A stretch of 6,258 nt of DNA from Pseudomonadota bacterium. GTDB lineage: Bacteria; Pseudomonadota; Gammaproteobacteria; Pseudomonadales; Azotimanducaceae. Shown in pieces: positions 1 to 5,539 of the stretch. The position numbers and the translations under genes were made by a program. Location of the stretch: contig JAQBYL010000260.1 in NCBI GenBank assembly GCA_027622495.1, positions 1 through 6,258 of the forward strand. The letters run 5' to 3'. Every line of letters begins with the position of its first letter. The first letter of the stretch is position 1. The notes under the pieces are model-generated. The model was not told where the DNA came from. It did not search any database and saw only the letters and a program-made list of their open reading frames with translations.

Positions 1-1
1 T

Positions 2-265
2 TCTGTGTTTACCTTCTTGAAGGGTGGCGTTCGAACGGATGATGAGTTCATTACCCGGCTGGTTTCGGAGTACGGGGTGGTGGCGATCCCCATGTACGAT
101 TTTTATCCGAAAGATGCGCGTTTGCGCAATCCGCAGGCCGGTTACAATCAGTTGCGTCTGTCGTTTTGTTTTTCTGAAAGTATCGGTGAACAACGACGCA
201 TAGATATGCGCGAAGCTGTCGAGACTTTCTGCAAGGCTGCGCTGATCGAGAGCGGGCTCGCCTGA
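2..265 (+). CDS. PLP-dependent class I/II aminotransferase, C-terminal fragment
   Basis: This is the last 87 codons of a gene that enters from the left edge, so the GTG at position 5 is probably an internal valine rather than the start. What is seen: a fold-type-I aminotransferase C-terminal small domain, with a GGV segment near the beginning, then GVVAIPMYDFYP (the strand and loop that close over the active site) and NQLRLSFCFSES. In class I/II aminotransferases the Arg of the LRLSF motif holds the substrate carboxylate. The tail is an amphipathic helix ending at the TGA. The family moves amino groups between amino acids and 2-oxo acids with pyridoxal phosphate in the cytoplasm. The substrate cannot be told from this piece. 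The PLP lysine lies outside the window. It converges on the CoA-binding gene with only four bases between the stop codons. Confidence 0.8.
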   Translation, partial: SVFTFLKGGVRTDDEFITRLVSEYGVVAIPMYDFYPKDARLRNPQAGYNQLRLSFCFSESIGEQRRIDMREAVETFCKAALIESGLA

Positions 266-273
266 AGCTTCAG
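262..273. other. 12-bp perfect palindrome spanning two convergent stop codons
   Basis: CTGAAGCTTCAG is its own reverse complement. It contains the TGA stop of the + strand aminotransferase (263-265) and the TGA stop of the - strand CoA-binding gene (270-272). The two genes therefore end four bases apart. No T-tract follows in either direction, so it does not look like a normal intrinsic terminator. It may simply result from two stop codons meeting around an AGCT core. Confidence 0.6.
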
Positions 274-749
274 ACGAAGGTTTTTGCTCTGCGGGCGGAG
301 ATGTTGGTGGTGTTGAAACCTAACCAGTGCATGCGGCCGATGTAGCGTGCGTGTTCGATTTTCAGGCAGCGATCCATAACCACGTCCAGACCGGCGTCCT
401 GGGCAATCCGCACGCCTTCTTCGCTGATCACGCCAAACTGCAGCCACAGGCACTTAGCACCAATCGCAACGGCTTCGGTGGCGATTTCTGGTACCGCAGC
501 AGGATCGCGAAACACATCAACAATGTCGACTTGGTGAGGAATGTCTTTGAGCGTTGGGTAGCTTGGGCAGTCGAGGATTGACTCCTCCCTCGGATTGACC
601 GGAATCATCTGATAGCCGTGCCGCTTGAGGTAATAGCCAACAAAATTACTCGGCCGCAGGTGATTGCTCGAAAGGCCCACTACCGCAACGCTGCGATAGT
701 TCAGAACTTTCTGGATTACGGCCGGTTGCTGATAATCACGCAGGTTCAT
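270..749 (-). CDS. CoA-binding domain protein (CoA_binding_2 / YccU-like)
   Basis: A 159-residue cytoplasmic protein of the small stand-alone CoA-binding family, which has a Rossmann-like fold related to the N-terminal domain of succinyl-CoA synthetase alpha. What is seen: a beta strand and glycine turn VAVVGLSSN (21-29) for nucleotide binding, the RPSNFVGYYLKRHGY helix (32-46), the strand IPVNPRE (49-55), VDIVDVFR (74-81), and the strand plus turn CLWLQFGV (100-107). The conserved end is VMDRCLKIEHARY (124-136). The length is a little above the family's usual 130-145 residues because of a C-terminal basic tail. The biochemical role of these proteins is unknown. The ATG at 749 is preceded by AAGGA at 756-760 with a six-base gap, next to the stop of metY. 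It is therefore probably translated by coupling to metY, and may have a part in sulfur or acyl-CoA metabolism (inference). Confidence 0.88.
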   Translation of the reverse strand: MNLRDYQQPAVIQKVLNYRSVAVVGLSSNHLRPSNFVGYYLKRHGYQMIPVNPREESILDCPSYPTLKDIPHQVDIVDVFRDPAAVPEIATEAVAIGAKCLWLQFGVISEEGVRIAQDAGLDVVMDRCLKIEHARYIGRMHWLGFNTTNISARRAKTFV

Positions 750-755
750 CAGATG

Positions 756-760
756 TCCTT
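756..760 (-). promoter_or_regulatory. Ribosome-binding site of the CoA-binding gene at the metY stop
   Basis: Read on the minus strand, AAGGA sits six bases before the ATG at 749, and its first A is the last base of the metY TGA. This tight layout suggests that ribosomes ending on metY restart on the next gene. Confidence 0.7.
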
Positions 761-2076
761 CAGCTTGCGCTTGTTGATGCAGAGGTTGATGAAATCACAT
801 TCAACGCGTTATCAAGATCCCAGATCAGATCCTCGGCATCTTCAATGCCGATCGACACGCGGATGGTCCCGGCGTTGATCCCGGCACCGGTGAGTTCTTC
901 ATCATTCAGCTGACGATGGGTGGTTGTCGCAGGGTGGATCACCAGGCTCTTGGCATCACCCACATTCGCCAGATGAGAAAAAAGACTCAACGAGTCGATG
1001 AATTTGAGCCCCGCGTCGCGTCCCCCGGGAATGTCAAAACAGAACACCGCACCCGGTCCTTTGGGCAGGTATTTGGTAGTAAGTTCTTTATAGGGACTTG
1101 CGTCAAGGCCAGGGTAGCTGACTCGCTGAACCACCGGATGGTCGTTTAAGTAGTTGGCGATGATGTTTGCATTGTGCACATGCCGGTCCATGCGCAGAGG
1201 CAGGGTTTCAATGCCCTGAGCCAGCAGAAACGCATTAAAGGGACTCATGGCCGCACCGAGGTCACGCAGTGTTTCGGTCCGCAGTTTCATCAGGTAACCG
1301 TAAAAACCGAAGGTCTCGTGAAACTTGAGACCGTGATAGGCCGGCGAGGGCTCACTCACCACCGGAAAACGGCCGTTGGACCAGTCGAAGTCCCCGCTGT
1401 CGACCCCCAGCCCGCCGATGGTGGTTCCATGACCGCCGATGAATTTGGTCGCCGAGTACACGACGATATCTGCACCCCACTCGATGGGTCGGCACAGATA
1501 CGGTGTGGCAAAGGTGTTGTCGACCATCAGCGGGATACCCTCGGCGTGGGCAACTGCTGCTACGGCTTCGATGTCCAACACGTTACCGCCAGGATTGCCG
1601 ATGGTTTCGGCAAAAAAGAGTTTTGTGTTTGATCTGATGGCACTCTTCCACGCCCTCGGCTCGTCCGGGTCGACGAAGTCGAGCTCGATAGACATCTTGC
1701 GGAACAGGTGCTTAAGCTGGGTGATGCTGCCGCCGTACAGGGCACTGGAGGCAACCACGTGATCCCCGGGGGTGAGCATGGTAAAAAATGCCGCCGACTG
1801 AGCGGCCAGACCGCTGGCAAAACCCACCGCACCCACACCGCCATCGAGATTAGCAATACGCTCTTCGAGCGCAGCCACTGTGGGATTCATGATGCGCGAA
1901 TAGGTGTTGCCGTATTCCTGCAGGTTGAAGTACGCGGCAGCAGACTCCGGATCTTCAAACACATAGCTGGTGGTCTGGTAGATCGGCAATGCGCGCGCGC
2001 CGGTCGCCGGGTCGGGATGAGCGCCCGCATGCAGCGAGCGGGTGTTGAAGCCGAATTCTCGTTCAGGTATGTCCAC
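760..2076 (-). CDS. metY: O-acetylhomoserine aminocarboxypropyltransferase (sulfhydrylase)
   Basis: A 438-residue PLP enzyme of the Cys/Met metabolism (MetY/MetZ) family. It makes L-homocysteine and acetate from O-acetyl-L-homoserine and sulfide, the direct sulfhydrylation route to methionine. What is seen: the N-terminal LHAGAHPDPATGARALPIYQ (residues 15-34), typical of MetY, then YGNTYSRIMNPT (55-66), which contacts PLP phosphate from the neighbouring subunit. Next come the DNTFATPYLCRP segment (186-197) with the Asp that pairs with the PLP ring nitrogen, SATKFIGGHGT (208-218) with the Schiff-base Lys211, and the substrate carboxylate site SLVIHPATTTH (377-387). Length is normal for MetY (about 425-435) and longer than MetB or MetC. 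The start is GTG: an in-frame TAA lies two codons upstream and no ATG exists before residue 62. No strong Shine-Dalgarno is visible before it. The last nine residues are a low-complexity STSASTSAS tail. It follows the MFS gene by 64 bp and is coupled to the CoA-binding gene. Confidence 0.95.
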   Translation of the reverse strand: MDIPEREFGFNTRSLHAGAHPDPATGARALPIYQTTSYVFEDPESAAAYFNLQEYGNTYSRIMNPTVAALEERIANLDGGVGAVGFASGLAAQSAAFFTMLTPGDHVVASSALYGGSITQLKHLFRKMSIELDFVDPDEPRAWKSAIRSNTKLFFAETIGNPGGNVLDIEAVAAVAHAEGIPLMVDNTFATPYLCRPIEWGADIVVYSATKFIGGHGTTIGGLGVDSGDFDWSNGRFPVVSEPSPAYHGLKFHETFGFYGYLMKLRTETLRDLGAAMSPFNAFLLAQGIETLPLRMDRHVHNANIIANYLNDHPVVQRVSYPGLDASPYKELTTKYLPKGPGAVFCFDIPGGRDAGLKFIDSLSLFSHLANVGDAKSLVIHPATTTHRQLNDEELTGAGINAGTIRVSIGIEDAEDLIWDLDNALNVISSTSASTSAS

Positions 2077-2140
2077 TGACGTTTACTTAAGCTCTTTTAA
2101 GCGGACGGGCAGAGTACCAGTTTAGCGTTGTCCTACGCGA

Positions 2141-3676
2141 TCAGTCTGTCACCGGTTTTGCCGCCATTTCTTCCTGGATCTCGCGAACCCGCTCCTCGGT
2201 GAGTTCGTAGTTCCACAGGAGCGGCATGGCCACGAACTTGAATATTGCGGGCACGATTGAATACAGACAGGCGAGCAGGATCAGCGACTGATCAGTGTTG
2301 GTTCCCGACATGGGATCCGCCAGCGAATTGAACCCCACCCAGACCGCAGCGCTCGTGCCGATGAAAAGACCGAGGGCGTAGGCCAGCTTGCGTGTCATCG
2401 ACCAGATCGAAAAATACGCCCCGCCCTGGCGCTTACCGGTCTGGGCAGTGTCGACATCAATCACGTCCGCGGCCATGGCGTAAGGCAGTGCGGACAGAGC
2501 GCCGATGGAGCTGCCTTTCAGGCACATCACCGCGATGAAGAACACAAACTTGCCGGTGGAGATGTCGGCAAAATAGGCGGTCGCCGCGACGTATGATTCC
2601 TCGGGCAGGAACGCCAGCAGCTCCGTTACCGCAAAGGCCGTGAACCACTCCGCCGGTGCAATTGCGATCAGCGGTATAAAGCACGACCAGAAAGCGTACC
2701 AGCCGATGGCGACCATGGTTGCGCGGTGTTTGCCAATCCGCTTCGAGAGCTTGAACCACAGCGGGATCGCAACGATCTGCGAGATGAAATAGGGCGCCAG
2801 ATACCAGCCGTACAGATCACCCGCCAGCAGCACGTGTTTGACAAAGAAAAAGCTCAGCGCGTTGGTCATCGCCGAGCCGATGGTCGAAAACAGAAAGATG
2901 ATGACCAGACGTCGATACGGCAGGTTCTTCCAGACGTAGGTGAAGCTCTCTTTGAGCGGCAGGCGTTTTTTGACTTCCACCTGAGGGTATTCGGGTACCA
3001 CCAGCACCATGTTCATGACCAGCACAGGCATGATCAGAACCACCGCGATCGCCAGGAAATAGACCACCTCAACCGGTTTGGTAAAGCCCCAGAAGAAGAT
3101 GAACACAGGTAATAGAGCCCCGCCCAGAGAGCCTGCCACAGAGAAGCCCTCGCGCCAGCTGGTGACGAGTGTCCGTTCGTTATAGTTCTGCGAAAGCTCC
3201 GCCCCCCATGCGCTGTAAGGCACATCTTTGATGGTGGCGCCGATGTAGATCAGGATCAGCACGGCGAGCAGGTAAGGGTAGCCGGAGTTCATTTCGAAGC
3301 CGAGCAGGGTGATCTCGCCAAATTCGACAGGCGGTACCCACAGCAGCCAGATGCCCAGAAGGTAGATGGGTGTGCCCGCCACCACCCAGGGTTTGCGCCG
3401 TCCCCAGCGGGTCGGCCAGCGATCAGACAGAAAGCCGATCAGCGGGTCGGTCACGCCATCGAATATGCGCGATAGAACGAGCATCAGGCCGACGAAACCG
3501 AGCGCCAGACCAAAACCGTCCGAGTCGGCATAGACGGCCGGCAGATAGACAGCAAGTGGCAGACTGATCATCGACAGCGGCATCGCCGGTGCACCATAGG
3601 ATGCAAGACGCCACCTGTTGAGTGGTTTGTGTCCGGCCTGCGCGCGCGTCAGCCCGGTTGCAGCAGCTTCAGCCAT
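2141..3676 (-). CDS. MFS transporter, GPH (MelB-like) cation symporter family
   Basis: A 511-residue inner-membrane carrier with about 12 hydrophobic segments and no signal peptide. What is seen: SRIFDGVTDPLIGFLSDRW (69-87) followed by the basic loop TRWGRRKPW (89-97). This is the hallmark of the glycoside-pentoside-hexuronide:cation symporters. The two Asp residues of DGVTDP (73 and 77) match the MelB cation-site pair Asp55/Asp59. The second-half motif PYAMAADVIDVD (398-409) and RQGGAYFSIWSMTRKLAYALG (416-436) are also typical of the family. Family members bring in sugars, glycosides or related solutes with Na+ or H+. Many proteobacterial relatives have no known substrate, and sugar specificity cannot be read here. 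The central loop (about 228-255) and the C-terminal tail (about 490-511) are charged and probably cytoplasmic. The ATG at 3676 has a good AGGGGAG site (3681-3687). It is the first gene of the leftward set and diverges from the acyl-CoA dehydrogenase. Confidence 0.9.
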   Translation of the reverse strand: MAEAAATGLTRAQAGHKPLNRWRLASYGAPAMPLSMISLPLAVYLPAVYADSDGFGLALGFVGLMLVLSRIFDGVTDPLIGFLSDRWPTRWGRRKPWVVAGTPIYLLGIWLLWVPPVEFGEITLLGFEMNSGYPYLLAVLILIYIGATIKDVPYSAWGAELSQNYNERTLVTSWREGFSVAGSLGGALLPVFIFFWGFTKPVEVVYFLAIAVVLIMPVLVMNMVLVVPEYPQVEVKKRLPLKESFTYVWKNLPYRRLVIIFLFSTIGSAMTNALSFFFVKHVLLAGDLYGWYLAPYFISQIVAIPLWFKLSKRIGKHRATMVAIGWYAFWSCFIPLIAIAPAEWFTAFAVTELLAFLPEESYVAATAYFADISTGKFVFFIAVMCLKGSSIGALSALPYAMAADVIDVDTAQTGKRQGGAYFSIWSMTRKLAYALGLFIGTSAAVWVGFNSLADPMSGTNTDQSLILLACLYSIVPAIFKFVAMPLLWNYELTEERVREIQEEMAAKPVTD

Positions 3677-3680
3677 AAAT

Positions 3681-3687
3681 CTCCCCT
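3681..3687 (-). promoter_or_regulatory. Ribosome-binding site of the MFS gene
   Basis: AGGGGAG on the minus strand, four bases before the ATG at 3676. It supports this start over downstream ATG codons. The 76-bp spacer 3677-3752 must hold the promoters of both divergent genes, but no convincing -35/-10 pair can be picked by eye. Confidence 0.65.
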
Positions 3688-3752
3688 GCAGCTAATGTAG
3701 GGGGATCTCCCAGTGCGGGCAATAGAAGATTTTCTGCGACCGCAACGGTAGT

Positions 3753-4961
3753 ATGGCCGGCTTTTTTGATGGTTTGTGGAGGCAACAGGTGGATTTTCGA
3801 GGCGAAATACGAGCTTGGCTTGAGCAGAACTGCCCGCCCAGCATGCGAACCCCGATGCCGGCCGATGAGTATCCGGGCGGTGGCCGCACAGCGCGGTTCA
3901 AGAACCCGGAGACCAAGCTATGGCTCGATCGCATGGCAGAAAAGGGCTTTACGGTGCCCACCTGGCCGAAAGAGGTAGGCGGCGCTGGCCTCAACAAAGA
4001 CGAAAACCAGGTTCTACAGGAGGAATTGCGTCGTATCAACGCCAGACCCGCGCACCTGGGCATGGGCATCAGCATGATCGGTCCCGCGCTGCTGGAGTAT
4101 GGCACGCAGGAGCAGAAGCTCGAGCATCTGCCTTCCATCGCCAGAGGAGACATCTGGTGGTGCCAGGGCTACAGCGAACCCAATTCAGGTTCAGACCTGG
4201 CGAGCCTGCGGACTTCGGCAGTTTCTGATGGCGATGAATACATCATCAACGGTCAGAAGATCTGGACCAGCGGTGCCGACAATGCAGACTGGATTTTCTG
4301 CCTGGTCCGGACCGATCCGGACGCGCCGAAGCACGAAGGGATCACCTTCATTCTGTTCGACATGGCGTCCCCAGGGGTAACGGTCAAGCCGATCCGGCTG
4401 ATCAGCGGGTTGAGTCCTTTTTGTGAGACTTTTTTCGACGATGTGCGGGCGGCCAAAAAGAATGTTGTGGGCGAGGTCAACAAAGGCTGGACGGTGGCAA
4501 AGCGTCTGCTGCAATACGAGCGGACCTCCATCGGCGGCATTGGTGGCGGCAGCCAGAAAGTTAAGTCCATTGAAGATCTGGCCAAAGAATATCTGGGTAC
4601 GGATGATGGCAGGATTGCTGATACCAACATCCGTAAAGCGATCGTTGCCCATCGCATCAACGACAAGGCCTACTCTCTGACCATGCGACGTTCAATGGAG
4701 GAGTCTTCCACCGGTAAAGCGCCAGGGGCCGTGTCATCCATGTTCAAGTACTACGGCACTGAGCAGAACAAGGGCCGTTACGAACTGTTGCTCGATATCA
4801 TGGGCACCCGCAGCCTCGGCTGGACGCAAGCCGGTTTCGACCCCGCGGAACTGGACACAACCCGTGCATGGCTGCGATCCAAGGCGAATTCGATAGAGGG
4901 AGGTACCTCAGAGGTGCAGCTCAATATTCTCGCCAAGCGGGTGTTGGCGCTGCCTGATTAG
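3753..4961 (+). CDS. Acyl-CoA dehydrogenase family flavoprotein (FadE-like)
   Basis: A 402-residue FAD enzyme of the acyl-CoA dehydrogenase family, which forms the trans-2,3 double bond in acyl-CoA and passes electrons to ETF in the cytoplasm. What is seen: an N-terminal helical domain (FRGEIRAWLEQNCP, 15-28; FTVPTWPKEVGGAGL, 66-80), the FAD/substrate signature GYSEPNSGSDLASLRT (139-154), the beta-domain strand INGQKIWTSGADNADWIF (165-182), and the C-terminal helical domain with GTRSLGW (351-357) and IEGGTSEVQLNILAKRVL (381-398). The position of the MCAD catalytic Glu376 is Gly here (IEGGT instead of IYEGT). Glu256 in the QYERTSIGG segment aligns with the helix-G base used by isovaleryl- and long-chain acyl-CoA dehydrogenases. 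Substrate length is unknown; relatives act on branched acids, steroid side chains or aromatics. The start is uncertain: ATG 3753 keeps the first helix complete but has a poor Shine-Dalgarno, whereas GTG 3789 has a strong one. It ends 9 bp before a terminator. Confidence 0.92.
   Translation: MAGFFDGLWRQQVDFRGEIRAWLEQNCPPSMRTPMPADEYPGGGRTARFKNPETKLWLDRMAEKGFTVPTWPKEVGGAGLNKDENQVLQEELRRINARPAHLGMGISMIGPALLEYGTQEQKLEHLPSIARGDIWWCQGYSEPNSGSDLASLRTSAVSDGDEYIINGQKIWTSGADNADWIFCLVRTDPDAPKHEGITFILFDMASPGVTVKPIRLISGLSPFCETFFDDVRAAKKNVVGEVNKGWTVAKRLLQYERTSIGGIGGGSQKVKSIEDLAKEYLGTDDGRIADTNIRKAIVAHRINDKAYSLTMRRSMEESSTGKAPGAVSSMFKYYGTEQNKGRYELLLDIMGTRSLGWTQAGFDPAELDTTRAWLRSKANSIEGGTSEVQLNILAKRVLALPD
3777..3782 (+). 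promoter_or_regulatory. Strong Shine-Dalgarno before alternative GTG start of the acyl-CoA dehydrogenase
   Basis: TGGAGG lies six bases before an in-frame GTG at 3789 (codon 13 counted from the ATG at 3753). The ATG at 3753 has no comparable site. If GTG 3789 is used, the product is 390 residues and starts VDFRGEIRAWL. Homology favours the longer form because helix A of the family normally begins before this point. Confidence 0.45.
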
Positions 4962-4970
4962 CCGGTAAAA

Positions 4971-5002
4971 AAACCCCGCTGCGCCATGCGCAGGCGGGGT
5001 TT
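4971..5002. terminator. Rho-independent terminator, probably bidirectional
   Basis: AAACCCCGC (4971-4979) pairs with GCGGGGTTT (4994-5002), and the inner TGCG pairs with CGCA around a five-base loop; G4993 is bulged. It starts 9 bp after the TAG of the acyl-CoA dehydrogenase. On the + strand only TTT follows the GC stem. On the minus strand the stem is followed by seven T's (complement of the A-run 4967-4973). It therefore should also stop leftward transcription from the selenoprotein/AraC side, which suits its place between converging units. Confidence 0.88.
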
Positions 5003-5058
5003 CTCGCGTGGGCTGTTCGCGGCCAGGGGAGTGTCCAGTGATTGCATCCTTGCCGACT

Positions 5059-5087
5059 GGCAACGCGTACTGTTGACACGCGTTGCC
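5059..5087. repeat. Perfect 10-bp inverted repeat with 9-bp spacer
   Basis: GGCAACGCGT (5059-5068) and ACGCGTTGCC (5078-5087) are exact reverse complements separated by nine bases. Each arm holds the six-base palindrome ACGCGT. No T-tract follows on either strand, so it is not an ordinary terminator. It could be an operator, a stable RNA hairpin or a remnant of a lost element. A TTGACA hexamer (5073-5078) overlaps the spacer, but the -10 position 17 bp downstream is weak. Apart from this repeat, nothing convincing is seen in 5003-5148. Confidence 0.6.
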
Positions 5088-5148
5088 CCAGCTGTGATCA
5101 ACGTGACACCGCAAACAACGACCACACACAACAAGCAGACTAACGGTT

Positions 5149-5539
5149 TCAGCCGGTGGAGGTGTGTCCTGACCCTTGGGTCTTTAAGGGTTGACCCGAA
5201 TAACCCACCTCGATGGCGATATCCATGACCGGCGTGGACGTTCTGGGCAGTTTGTCAGCCGTTGACTGAACTCTGATTCTCTCAACGATCTTGCGCAGAT
5301 TCAGGCCACCACGTGCCATATGCCGCCGTAGTTGGTGACCAGAGATCGCGGTACGGCTTGTGATGGTGCTGAACGCGATCTCGAGCTCATCCGGGACCGG
5401 AAGGGGGGGCGCGCAGCCAGGCGTCTGGAGGCCGCGAACGGAAAATTCAGATGCTGTGGTTTTACGCCCCGATCACGCGCAGCGGATCCACCAGCTCCGG
5501 CATGCCAGTCAGGTAGGATGCGCGGGCCCAGGGTCTCAC
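5149..5539 (-). pseudogene. Remnant of an AraC-family transcriptional regulator
   Basis: Two pieces in different frames. The N-terminal piece (5462-5539) begins with a GTG overlapping the selenoprotein stop and reads 25 codons, including PWARASYLTGMPELVDPL, before a TAA. It resembles the first helix of AraC regulators with an arabinose-binding-like N-terminal domain, and its codons are strongly G/C-ending. The second piece (open from 5472 to the TGA at 5149, 107 codons) carries a recognisable AraC DNA-binding domain. Its first HTH is ISGHQLRRHMARGGLNLRKI; the linker helix IVERIRVQSTADKL follows, and then the start of the second HTH, PVMDIAIEVGYSGQ. Homology stops after that Gln, where SHFSRAFRR-like sequence would follow. 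A normal gene is about 1 kb; here about 390 bp remain, so the ligand domain and the C-terminus are lost. The HTH piece is confident, the N-terminal piece less so. An in-frame ATG (5314-5316) could still give a 56-residue peptide. Confidence 0.65.
5172..5191. other. Small inverted repeat at the break in AraC homology
   Basis: ACCCTT (5172-5177) and AAGGGT (5186-5191) form a 6-bp stem with an 8-base loop, and GGGTC/GACCC words also recur here. The right arm ends just where the regulator's HTH similarity stops (the Gln codon at 5191-5193). It may mark the deletion or rearrangement point, or may be chance. Confidence 0.3.

Noticed and set aside
763..789. TSASTSAS tail of MetY as a DNA repeat or recoding site
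   Set aside because: The codons of the two peptide repeats differ, the frame is intact, and short disordered tails are common.
2077..2140. Possible SAM or cobalamin riboswitch before metY
   Set aside because: Only 64 bp separate the MFS gene from metY, too short for a SAM-I or cobalamin riboswitch, and no terminator or anti-terminator pair is visible.
3700..3712. GGGGATCTCCC motif in the divergent spacer as an operator
   Set aside because: The arms pair over only four bases around a mismatched centre, so it is easily explained by chance.
4958..5195. Minus-strand frame with a hydrophobic stretch (LVCLLCVVVVCGVTLITAG) that might be a small membrane protein
   Set aside because: It has no ATG before the hydrophobic part, no Shine-Dalgarno, mixed codon usage, and it runs through the terminator hairpin.
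4986..5228. Plus-strand 80-codon open frame starting in the terminator hairpin
   Set aside because: It starts inside the terminator, has no ribosome-binding site and no recognisable motif.
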